From: an uncultured Treponema sp. | GTDB lineage: Bacteria > Spirochaetota > Spirochaetia > Treponematales > Treponemataceae | Direction: 5' to 3' | Length of the DNA: 21,112 bases | NCBI RefSeq assembly: GCF_938029485.1 | Contig: NZ_CALHGC010000301.1 | Span: forward strand, 1-21,112 | Shown here: piece by piece, positions 8,683-15,564 of the stretch | Position numbering within the stretch: the stretch's first letter is position 1 | How the letters are laid out: every line of letters begins with the position of its first letter | Notes under the pieces: model-generated | Seen by the model: only the letters and a program-made list of their open reading frames with translations | What the model was told of the DNA's origin: nothing | Database searches by the model: none | Made by a program: the position numbers and the translations under genes

Positions 8683-9709
8683 ATAATTCCTCCTGATCAG
8701 CACTTAGCTCTTCAAATTCATCCTGATTGATATCCTCAATCTTTTCCAATATCTGTACGGCAACCTTCTTTCCAACAACGCCGGGTTGACACCAAAACTT
8801 CTTTCTGCTGCCGACACTCAGTGTAAACGGCTGTCCAACCCTTGTGTCGGTAAGCCGCACCACATCACCTGCACGGAGATTCAACACATCCCGTACCGGA
8901 AGTTTTAATGAACCTACTTCGGCAACGACATCCATATCTACCGTAGAAAGTTTATCTTTCAGTACGCCCATATACTGAGTCGTTGAACTTCTGCGTACCG
9001 ACGAGAACCAGAACTGGCTGGAAAGTTTTGAGATAATCGGCTCTATCGTGATATAGGGAATACAGAAGTTCATCATTCCTTCTTCTTCGCCGACTTTTGT
9101 TTCAAGCGTAACCAAAACGACCATTTCGGAAGGCGGTACGATTTGCGCGAACTGGGGGTTTGTTTCAATCTGTCCCAACCGAGGCCGTAGGTCGATAACC
9201 TGCGTCCATGCCTCGCGCATATTCGCCAAGATACGTACGATAACCCCTTCCATAACGGAGGCTTCAATATCGGTTAATTCCCGCTGAACCATCGTTCCCT
9301 GCCCCGTACCGCCGAAAAGACGATCGATTATAGAGAAGGTAACGGAAGGGTCTATTTCCAAAACGGCATTACCCTTGAGCGGATCCATGTTAATTACGGC
9401 CAGCGTGGTCGGCGTAGGGATTGAACGGATAAACTCTTCATACGTCAGCTGATCGACGGAGGCAACGTGTACGTGCGCCATACTCCGCAGCTGAGCAGAA
9501 AGAGCGGTGGTAGTCAAACGCGCAAAGGTTTCGTGCATAATTGAAACGGTACGCATCTGCTCCTTGGAGAATTTATCCGGACGCTTAAAATCGTAAATTT
9601 TGATTTTACGCGTATCGTTAACCGGTCTAAACTCCTCCGCCTCGGTATCCCCTGAGCTGATTGCAGTGAGAAGCTGGTCTATTTCGTCCTGCGATAATAC
9701 TTCAGTCAT
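8675..9709 (-). CDS. fliM: FliM, flagellar motor switch protein
   Basis: FliM is the middle layer of the C-ring and the main CheY-P target that sets rotation direction. The 344-residue protein begins MTEVLSQDEIDQLLTAI, the conserved CheY-P binding peptide. The middle domain (about 40-245) includes KIYDFKRPDKFSKEQMR and the GGTGQG loop at about 135-140 that contacts FliG. The C-terminal FliN-like SpoA domain (about 255-325) contains LKLPVRDVLNLRAGDVVRL. An acidic tail (EFEELSADQEELYE) closes it. It follows fliL by 7 bp and its last codons contain the Shine-Dalgarno and start of fliY. Length and order are normal. Confidence 0.98.
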   Translation of the reverse strand: MTEVLSQDEIDQLLTAISSGDTEAEEFRPVNDTRKIKIYDFKRPDKFSKEQMRTVSIMHETFARLTTTALSAQLRSMAHVHVASVDQLTYEEFIRSIPTPTTLAVINMDPLKGNAVLEIDPSVTFSIIDRLFGGTGQGTMVQRELTDIEASVMEGVIVRILANMREAWTQVIDLRPRLGQIETNPQFAQIVPPSEMVVLVTLETKVGEEEGMMNFCIPYITIEPIISKLSSQFWFSSVRRSSTTQYMGVLKDKLSTVDMDVVAEVGSLKLPVRDVLNLRAGDVVRLTDTRVGQPFTLSVGSRKKFWCQPGVVGKKVAVQILEKIEDINQDEFEELSADQEELYE

Positions 9710-9716
9710 ACAATCC

Positions 9717-10268
9717 CTATTGTTCTATAATATCATATTGAGTAAAAGCGACCGCTTTTATCTTCGACTTCGATAGTATATTGTCATTGATTTGATTGCG
9801 TATTTCAATTTTTATCTTCTCTTCTTGTTTCAATTCCGCAATCGTTTTACTTTGAAAATAACCGCGAAGAAAATCCTTCAACTCAACCAACCGGGCTGTC
9901 AATTCCTGCGAGGTTGTCTTGTCGTTTTGCGGATACCCGAGTTCGACATTGACGATAACGGTTCCCGGATTGACATCACAGGTAAACGTTTTTACCGCTC
10001 CGATTGCGGAATAGTATTGCAGCACTTCACGCGAATCGCGGTACTCCTCTGCAATAGGATACTCGGACTGCGATTTTCCTCGCCTTGACATCAGATTAAC
10101 CGTAATAACGACAACCGTTACAATAAAAATCAACGCAGCCAGAGCTAAAGCAATGTATTTAAGAAGCATCGGAATAAAACCTGCTTTTTTAGCCTTTACC
10201 GGATTATCGACTCCGATGCTTTCATCCATCCCCTGTTCATCAGTCAAATTTGTATGCTCGTCAGCCAT
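9717..10268 (-). CDS. fliL: FliL, stator-associated membrane protein
   Basis: FliL is a single-pass inner-membrane protein that surrounds the MotAB stator and supports torque. The 183-residue product has an acidic cytoplasmic N-terminus (about 1-30), one membrane helix (about 36-59, PMLLKYIALALAALIFIVTV) and a periplasmic stomatin-like domain. The family pattern is visible as FTCDVNPGTVIVNVELGYP and, near the end, EKIKIEIRNQINDNILSKSK. GAGGAG precedes the ATG at about eight bases. The 42-bp gap after motB is one of the larger ones inside the operon but holds no evident terminator. In spirochaetes FliL is also reported to affect the orientation of periplasmic flagella. Confidence 0.95.
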   Translation of the reverse strand: MADEHTNLTDEQGMDESIGVDNPVKAKKAGFIPMLLKYIALALAALIFIVTVVVITVNLMSRRGKSQSEYPIAEEYRDSREVLQYYSAIGAVKTFTCDVNPGTVIVNVELGYPQNDKTTSQELTARLVELKDFLRGYFQSKTIAELKQEEKIKIEIRNQINDNILSKSKIKAVAFTQYDIIEQ

Positions 10269-10310
10269 TGTGGTTACTCCTCTTTTTTCAAGTAAGTCTT
10301 TAGGGAAGCA

Positions 10311-11027
10311 CTAAAAATGTGCATCATCCAAAATGATAATATCAACCCGCCTATTGTATGCGCGTCCTTCCGCAGTCTCATTGGAATAGACAGGACGAGT
10401 ATCTGCATAGCCCGCAATAGAAAATTTATCTTCCTGCGCGCCGAAATCCGTCAAATTATGTAATACGTTGATCGCGCGGGCAGCCGACAGTTCCCAGTTA
10501 CTTGTCCATCTTTCGGAGAGCGCATCGCTTGAATCGGTATGCCCTTCGATACGGAAACGGCGCACCGCTAATTCTTTATCGGATAAAAATTGCGCAATCC
10601 TCAATAATGTCTCGCGGCTTTCTTCGATATTCAACTCGGCGCTGTTCCGCGCAAAAAAGGCATCCGCCGCAAGGGAAATAACGATACCCCGTTCGTCGCT
10701 CGTAACAGCGATCTTATTAGTCTTGATTTCAGGCGCAAACAGCGACACAGCTTTCTTTAAGGCGGTACCGAGAAATTTCCCTTTCTCCATAGACGGCATG
10801 GAGCTGATGGTATTACCGAGATCGGCAAGCTTTCCCGCCGCCAAAGAAATGGAACCGCCGGTAGGGTCGCCGCTTATAGAGGCCGATAAGGCCTGCAAGC
10901 GGGTAATATCGACTTCGGTCGGTTCATACAGCATAACGAAGAAGCAGAGCATCAGCGTAACCATATCGCCGTACGTTGTCAGCCATCCGCTGCCGGCCGC
11001 ACTCGCGCCTTTCTTTTTCCGTGCCAT
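10311..11027 (-). CDS. motB: MotB, stator subunit with peptidoglycan-binding domain
   Basis: MotB anchors the stator to peptidoglycan and carries the proton-binding aspartate. The 238-residue protein has a basic N-terminus (MARKKKG), then one membrane helix starting at WLTTYGDMVTLMLCFFVMLY. Asp21 in YGDMVTL is the equivalent of the essential E. coli Asp32, which marks a proton-type stator. The OmpA-like domain spans about 110-235, with EGHTDSSDALSERW at 161-174, NWELSAARA at 177-185 and the closing NRRVDIIIL. The start is three bases after the motA stop, with AAGGA in the motA 3' end, so the stator pair is coupled. Confidence 0.97.
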   Translation of the reverse strand: MARKKKGASAAGSGWLTTYGDMVTLMLCFFVMLYEPTEVDITRLQALSASISGDPTGGSISLAAGKLADLGNTISSMPSMEKGKFLGTALKKAVSLFAPEIKTNKIAVTSDERGIVISLAADAFFARNSAELNIEESRETLLRIAQFLSDKELAVRRFRIEGHTDSSDALSERWTSNWELSAARAINVLHNLTDFGAQEDKFSIAGYADTRPVYSNETAEGRAYNRRVDIIILDDAHF

Positions 11028-11030
11028 CTG

Positions 11031-11810
11031 CTAATCCTTTATCAGCTCGGCTTCCAACACTTTGCGGTCTTTAGGATCAAGATATGTAAGCAGCCGCTGC
11101 GCAAGAATACGCGGGTGGTCGCCCGATTGGATACCGAGGATACCCTCGATAATCATTTCCTTTGACCGTATCTCCAAGTTATTCTGATATGCAAGTTTGG
11201 AAGCGATAGGAATAAGCATCCAGTTAGACATCATAGAACCGTAGAACGTCGTAACCAACGCAACCGCCATGTTCGGACCTAACGAACTCTTATCTTCGAG
11301 ATTTAACAACATACCGATAAGACCGATAACCGTTCCCAACATTCCGAAGCCCGGCGCGAGGGTTGCCCATGCGTTTACGAGCGATATCCACTTATTATGG
11401 CGCTCTTCCATCTGCGTCAATTCGTTTTCCATCGACACACGGATGGCAGCCCCGTCGATACCGTCGATAACATTGCGTAATCCGGTACGGAGAAAATCAT
11501 CTTCAAAATCCTGAATTTCTTCTTCCAGTGCTAAAAGACCGGTACGGCGGCTCTTTTCCGACAGAGCAACAAGCTTTTGTACCATTTCTTTTTCTTTATA
11601 ATCGGCAACTTTAAATACTTTGCCCATAACCTTGAAAATACCGATAACATAAGAAAGCGGATACGTTAAGAACAAACACATATACGAACCGCCGATTGTG
11701 ATGAACATCGAAGGCACGTCGATAAGTCCGCCGAGCGATCCTCCAACGAAAGCGCCGAAGAAAACAATACCAAGACCGCCGAATATACCTATAAATGATG
11801 CTATATCCAT
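11031..11810 (-). CDS. motA: MotA, stator ion-channel subunit
   Basis: MotA forms the pentameric channel and torque-generating part of the stator. The 259-residue product has four membrane helices (about 2-24, 33-56, 150-170 and 183-204). The cytoplasmic loop carries RRTGLLALEEE at 88-98, the charged stretch that meets FliG. Conserved prolines of the channel are present: Pro153 in LAPGFGMLGTVIGLIGML and Pro201 in NWMLIPIASKL. GGGAGC lies in the 17-bp gap after flbD. Gene order motA-motB-fliL-fliM is the treponemal order. The sequence is a canonical MotA with nothing unusual. Confidence 0.97.
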   Translation of the reverse strand: MDIASFIGIFGGLGIVFFGAFVGGSLGGLIDVPSMFITIGGSYMCLFLTYPLSYVIGIFKVMGKVFKVADYKEKEMVQKLVALSEKSRRTGLLALEEEIQDFEDDFLRTGLRNVIDGIDGAAIRVSMENELTQMEERHNKWISLVNAWATLAPGFGMLGTVIGLIGMLLNLEDKSSLGPNMAVALVTTFYGSMMSNWMLIPIASKLAYQNNLEIRSKEMIIEGILGIQSGDHPRILAQRLLTYLDPKDRKVLEAELIKD

Positions 11811-11827
11811 AACTTAAGACAGCTCCC

Positions 11828-12025
11828 TTACATTTCGTTTTTAAAGATACCGATACATTTGCGGTATGCGACAATAGCGTCAAGCAAGGCCTCGGGTGTT
11901 TCTTTTATCACAAAGCTCTTGCCTGACAGCATATGCAGCGTTACATCGGGATTACAGTCTATCGTTTCAATCTGATGGGGATTTATCCAATACTGCGTAC
12001 CGTTAAGCCGTGTAACCTTTATCAT
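11828..12025 (-). CDS. flbD: FlbD-family small flagellar protein
   Basis: This 65-residue protein belongs to the small FlbD family found between flgE and motA in spirochaetes and Gram-positive bacteria. It is distinct from the sigma-54 activator of Caulobacter that shares the name. The family pattern is evident: MIKVTRLNG at the start, WINPHQIETIDCNPDVTLHMLSG in the middle and FVIKETPEALLDAIVAYRK near the end. No membrane helix or signal peptide is present, so it is predicted to be cytoplasmic. Its biochemical role in this position is not established; it is treated as a flagellar accessory protein by context. It lies 23 bp after flgE and 17 bp before motA, with AAGGGA upstream. Confidence 0.93.
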   Translation of the reverse strand: MIKVTRLNGTQYWINPHQIETIDCNPDVTLHMLSGKSFVIKETPEALLDAIVAYRKCIGIFKNEM

Positions 12026-12048
12026 ACCGTATCCCTTATACTACCTTA

Positions 12049-13440
12049 TTACCGCTTCAAATTCAATACGGTTTCAAGCATTGTATCGGATGTTTGGATA
12101 GTTTTTGCCCCTGCTTGGAATCCGCGCTGCGTAATAATCATGTCGGTAAACTGATCGGTTAAGTCGACATTACTCATTTCAAGGGTACCGGCAATCAGTT
12201 TGCCCTTCCCCATAACGCCCGAAGTGGTGATATTCGCGATACCGGAATTATTCGACTGAATATAGGTATTCTCTCCTGCCTTTTCCAAACCGCCCTGATT
12301 CGCAAACCCCGCCATTGCAAGCTGTCCGATCTCATTGCTTACGCCGTTGGAATACACACCGGTGATAATACCGCTCTGGTCGATCTTGAAGTTTTCAAGA
12401 TACCCCATTGCATATCCGTCCTGCTCGTAAGCCTTGGTGGTACTGCGTTCGGCGAATTGGGTAATCGTATTGCGGGATGTTCCGATCTCGCCTAAGTTAA
12501 TATCGAAAGTGTGGCGAACGGGAGCGCCGTCTTCTCCGGCCGTTGCACCGACAACGTTATAAGAAACCTGTACGAGTACCTGTCCCGCTTCGGCGGAGGC
12601 GTTGCCTGCCGTGTCGGTAACCGATGCGAGATGTCCGTAGTTGTCAAAGGTAACGGTGAACGTGTTGCCGGTTCCTTCGGTAGTGCCGACGCCCGTGCGC
12701 GTTGCCGTTGCTTCTGCGTTTTCAGGGTCAACATTGACTGTTGCGAGCCACTGGTTCTGAGTGCCCGGGACGCGCGAAAAACTTAAATTCAGTTCATGAG
12801 TTTCACCGAAGGTATCATATACTTTAAACTCGGTTGTCCAAGTCGATTCCAAGGTTTGAGCGCGGTTTGCGTTTTCGGGAAGTTCCGGAAGCCGTTTGTC
12901 GAGGTTACAGGCATAGTTTACCGAGGTGGTTGCACGGGCATCGATCTTCTGCCCGATCGGGATGATGAGGTCTTCCGTCTGTGCGGAGGTGTTGATAAGC
13001 CGGGTACCGTCTACTTCCTGCGCCATCCAGCCCTGAACACGCATACCGTTTGCAGGGTTTACCATTGTGCCGTCTTTATCGACACCGAAAGCGCCGGCGC
13101 GGGTATAAAAGCTCTTTTCACCGGACTTGAGTACGAAGAAACCGTTCCCCTGCACGGCGATGTCGGTATTGATACCGGTTGACTGCAGAGCGCCCTGCGT
13201 ATGCACGGTGTCGATGCTGGCAACCATAACACCAAGTCCGACTTCTTTCGGGTTAACACCGCCGACTTCTTCGGTCGGGCGGGAAGCGCCGCTCAACTGC
13301 TGAGAAATCAAATCCTGAAAATTAACCCGTCCGCGCTTAAAGCCCGTCGTGTTTACGTTTGCAATATTGTTACCGATAACATCCATTCTCGTTTGGTGAT
13401 TCTGCATTCCGGAAACGCCGGAAAATAATGACCGCATCAT
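12049..13440 (-). CDS. flgE: FlgE, flagellar hook protein
   Basis: FlgE polymerises into the hook that joins the motor to the periplasmic filament. The 463-residue protein has the rod/hook N-terminal motif SGVSGMQNHQTRMDVIGNNIANVNTTGFK, the central GNGFFVL and FYTRAGAFGVDKDG motifs, and the C-terminal helix motif DLTDQFTDMIITQRGFQAG with LETVLNLKR at the end. Counting from the first Met, Lys165 lies in IGQKIDA and Cys178 in VNYACNLDK. These are the same residue numbers as the pair that cross-links FlgE subunits through lysinoalanine in T. denticola. The cysteine codon is at 12907-12909 and the lysine codon at 12946-12948. Two adjacent ATG codons could start translation; AGGAG upstream fits either. 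It follows flgD by 42 bp. Confidence 0.98.
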   Translation of the reverse strand: MMRSLFSGVSGMQNHQTRMDVIGNNIANVNTTGFKRGRVNFQDLISQQLSGASRPTEEVGGVNPKEVGLGVMVASIDTVHTQGALQSTGINTDIAVQGNGFFVLKSGEKSFYTRAGAFGVDKDGTMVNPANGMRVQGWMAQEVDGTRLINTSAQTEDLIIPIGQKIDARATTSVNYACNLDKRLPELPENANRAQTLESTWTTEFKVYDTFGETHELNLSFSRVPGTQNQWLATVNVDPENAEATATRTGVGTTEGTGNTFTVTFDNYGHLASVTDTAGNASAEAGQVLVQVSYNVVGATAGEDGAPVRHTFDINLGEIGTSRNTITQFAERSTTKAYEQDGYAMGYLENFKIDQSGIITGVYSNGVSNEIGQLAMAGFANQGGLEKAGENTYIQSNNSGIANITTSGVMGKGKLIAGTLEMSNVDLTDQFTDMIITQRGFQAGAKTIQTSDTMLETVLNLKR

Positions 13441-13482
13441 ATCTGTATCTCCTCTCTTCTATAGTATGGTAGTGATAGTTCC

Positions 13483-13962
13483 TTAGTTATTTGCATAGAC
13501 GGTTTGTACATCCGACCATGCATACCATTTGCCGTTAACCTGTACCTGTGGGTTTTCTCCGCGGGTTGCAGCCGTAATAGTTCCCGAAACGGTACCGCTG
13601 CTCTGTTCGATATCAACCTGCTTGCCGACCACATTGACCGCCGAAGAATCTCCGATCAGTCTATTCAAGGTTCCGAAGCTCTGGTTCATGTTTGTCAACT
13701 GCTCAAGCGACGTGAACTGCGCCATCTGAGCGACAAACTGAGTGTCTTCCAGTGGGCTGGTGGGATCCTGATGGGTCAACTGCGCTACGAGCAGCTGCAG
13801 AAAATCATCCTTTCCCAGTTCCTGCTTAGGCTTTCTCCCTTCCGGAAAATTCTGCTTATTGATTGTATCAACTTCCATGTTGAGCCGGGCTTTTTCTTCC
13901 GGACTCATTTCAAAAGAAGGCATCGGAACTCCATTTCCCTGCGCTACCGTACCGATATTCAT
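13483..13962 (-). CDS. flgD: FlgD, hook-capping protein (short form)
   Basis: FlgD caps the growing hook and helps FlgE assemble. The 159-residue protein has the diagnostic N-terminal region DFLQLLVAQLTHQDPTSPLE followed by TQFVAQMAQFTSLEQLTNM (about residues 52-91). A small beta-rich C-terminal part follows, containing VVGKQVDIEQSSGTVSGTI and ending WYAWSDVQTVYANN. It is much shorter than the enteric protein (about 230 residues) and appears to lack the Ig-like insertion domain. GGGGGAT lies upstream of the ATG, and the gene starts 18 bp after the fliK stop. Position between fliK and flgE fits the known order. Confidence 0.96.
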   Translation of the reverse strand: MNIGTVAQGNGVPMPSFEMSPEEKARLNMEVDTINKQNFPEGRKPKQELGKDDFLQLLVAQLTHQDPTSPLEDTQFVAQMAQFTSLEQLTNMNQSFGTLNRLIGDSSAVNVVGKQVDIEQSSGTVSGTITAATRGENPQVQVNGKWYAWSDVQTVYANN

Positions 13963-13980
13963 ATCTCTTTATCCCCCATT

Positions 13981-15315
13981 TTACGCAAATACATTCACCG
14001 CTTGGTCTTGCCCGAATGCGTAGACAGTTTCAGTATCGGCATAACGATTATTCTGCATTACCTCAAGCCGGTCATTTTGTGCAAATAATTCATTAAATTG
14101 ACCGTTCCCGCCGTCAAATTGCCGGCTGCCGCCCTCGCCAGACCAGCTGACATCAAACTGCGCACTCGCAAATCCGCCCTGTTCAAAGGCTTTTGCAAGC
14201 TGCTCGATGCTTTCTTTAAACGCTTCGTACGCTTCTTTTGAGCCGGTGATAATCTTGCCGACGATTTTTTTACCGCCGGCCAATTCCAAATTGATCCTGA
14301 CATTGCCGAGATGCGCGGGCTGCATCTGCAAGCGGATAACACCTGCGTTGTTATCCTGCAGCACAATCCGCCCTGCCTGCACAAAGTCGGGCGCCATATC
14401 CTGCACTTGCTGCGCTACCAACGAGGCAAAACTCGGTGCGCCGTTCTCCTGCGCAGCCTGTGTACCGTTCGAAGCGGAAGCAAAACCGGCCGTCATACTG
14501 CGGAAATCTGCCGCCATATCAACGGACGGCGCATTGGTAACCCGCACGGCAACGCCCGCTTCGTGTACGGAACCGTCTGCAGTAACCGGTGCGGCATTCA
14601 CCGTGCGCTCATCTATAATAGTAAACACCGGTTTGTGCTGCTTTACCTGCTGCGCCTTTGTGCTTTTTTCGAGAGAATGATCCGCGGCGAGTTCATCGGC
14701 ATTTTTCTTCTGCTTTCCGGACAGCGCCGCCATACCGGAAGCCGCTGCACCTACAGCCACGCCGGATTCCGCTTTGCCGTTTTTCTGCTTTTTTAACAAT
14801 TGAGCTTCTTCGACAAAGAGCACCGCGGCTTCCTCAGGCACGGCATCCGTCTCCGCTTGAGCAAACATCGAAGTTTGATGCTGCTTATCCGCGCCGTTTT
14901 CAAGCGCTTTTTTTACGTCGATCCCTTCTTCGGAAACAAGTAACGCATCGGCATCTAAAAGCAGCTCGGCGGCTTCCCCTTCCCGTGCATCTGCTTCGGC
15001 AAGGTGTTGCGTGTGCGGCTCACCGGACTTTCCTGCTTTGCTCTTGAGCCGGGATAATTCGGTCTGCGCCGCAGCATTTTTTTTACGCTCGGTCTGTTCC
15101 GATGCTTCTTGAGATAACGCTGCACTGCCGGACATTTTTTCTTTTCCCGCGGTGCGGCCGTCAGTCTCTTCCGCCATCAGCTTTTTTATTATATCGATAA
15201 AAGATGAGCCATTCACATCAGGTTCTTTTGCGTTTTTTTTATCCTGATTACTTGACTGCGCCGTCTCCGTATAATTAACCGGCTGCATATCGTTTTGGAT
15301 ATCAAGTGTTTGCAT
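13981..15315 (-). CDS. fliK: FliK (Tap1), hook-length control protein
   Basis: This is the first gene of the flagellar operon, called tap1 in treponemes and equivalent to fliK. From the ATG at 15313-15315 it encodes 444 residues; GGAGG seven bases upstream decides this start, while the longer open reading runs back through the inverted-repeat element and has no support. The first 300 or so residues are Ala-, Glu- and Lys-rich and look disordered, as expected of a ruler region. The C-terminal FliK domain (about 305-395) shows GVIRLQMQPAHLGNVRINLEL, the typical LxPxxLGxVxV pattern, then a helix with YEAFKESIEQLAKAFEQGGF. The protein is exported, measures hook length, and its C-terminal domain triggers the FlhB switch. 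The N-terminal part is not alignable by eye with enteric FliK. Confidence 0.9.
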   Translation of the reverse strand: MQTLDIQNDMQPVNYTETAQSSNQDKKNAKEPDVNGSSFIDIIKKLMAEETDGRTAGKEKMSGSAALSQEASEQTERKKNAAAQTELSRLKSKAGKSGEPHTQHLAEADAREGEAAELLLDADALLVSEEGIDVKKALENGADKQHQTSMFAQAETDAVPEEAAVLFVEEAQLLKKQKNGKAESGVAVGAAASGMAALSGKQKKNADELAADHSLEKSTKAQQVKQHKPVFTIIDERTVNAAPVTADGSVHEAGVAVRVTNAPSVDMAADFRSMTAGFASASNGTQAAQENGAPSFASLVAQQVQDMAPDFVQAGRIVLQDNNAGVIRLQMQPAHLGNVRINLELAGGKKIVGKIITGSKEAYEAFKESIEQLAKAFEQGGFASAQFDVSWSGEGGSRQFDGGNGQFNELFAQNDRLEVMQNNRYADTETVYAFGQDQAVNVFA

Positions 15316-15322
15316 ACGTGAA

Positions 15323-15327
15323 CCTCC
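15323..15327 (-). promoter_or_regulatory. Shine-Dalgarno deciding the fliK start
   Basis: GGAGG on the minus strand lies seven bases before the ATG at 15313-15315. It is the strongest ribosome binding site in the region and rules out the longer fliK reading frame that extends to 15495. Confidence 0.85.
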
Positions 15328-15357
15328 ATTTCGCCTAAGTATAATTCGTCTATATGA

Positions 15358-15384
15358 TTTTCGGCTTTTTTTTTGCCTTATTGA
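15358..15384 (-). promoter_or_regulatory. Candidate sigma-28-type promoter of the flagellar operon
   Basis: Reading the minus strand, TCAA (15381-15384), 15 bases and GCCGAAAA (15358-15365) resemble the flagellar sigma-28 consensus TAAA-N15-GCCGATAA with one mismatch in each part. The spacer consists of TAAGGC followed by nine A residues (15366-15374). This is upstream of fliK by a sensible distance (about 35 bases of leader). A competing -10-like box TATACT lies at 15338-15343, but no good -35 stands 16-18 bases before it. Published work on the T. pallidum fla operon assigned a sigma-70-like promoter upstream of tap1, so the sigma factor here is uncertain. Confidence 0.4.
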
Positions 15385-15437
15385 GAAAGAAAAGAGATAA
15401 AATGGGAAAGATTTTATAGAACCGCCGGAGTTTTCTA

Positions 15438-15537
15438 GGGGCTGTCCAAAAACTGAAAGCCTATCGGCTTTTTCTGTAAGGAAATGATTTATCATATCCG
15501 CTAAAGCGGATTGCGTAACGGTTTTTGGACAGCGCCC
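15438..15537. repeat. 100-bp cruciform-like inverted-repeat element
   Basis: The ends form a 13-bp perfect inverted repeat, GCTGTCCAAAAAC at 15441-15453 and GTTTTTGGACAGC at 15521-15533. The pairing continues as GGG/CCC after one unpaired base (15534). Between the arms lie two further perfect hairpins: AAAGCC-TATC-GGCTTT at 15456-15471 and ATCCGCT-AA-AGCGGAT at 15496-15511. The whole can fold as a three-way junction on either strand. No coding frame is supported. GGGCTGTCC-type ends are seen on several IS families, so a miniature transposable element is one reading; a bidirectional terminator or insulator between the envelope cluster and the flagellar operon is another. The boundary bases (TAG before, TTAG after) do not give a clean target duplication. 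Confidence 0.8.
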
Positions 15538-15564
15538 TTAGATTTAACTGCGATGAGTATCTTT

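Noticed and set aside
15338..15343. TATACT as the -10 of a sigma-70 promoter for fliK
   Set aside because: No acceptable -35 at 16-18 bases and it would leave a leader barely long enough for the ribosome site; kept only as an alternative.
15462..15471. GCCGATAG inside the junction element as a second sigma-28 -10 box
   Set aside because: The nearest TAAA upstream on the minus strand is 19 bases away instead of 15, and the bases are already explained by the internal hairpin.
15316..15495. N-terminal extension of fliK by 60 residues
   Set aside because: It runs into the inverted-repeat element, is not FliK-like, and the GGAGG site clearly marks the downstream ATG.
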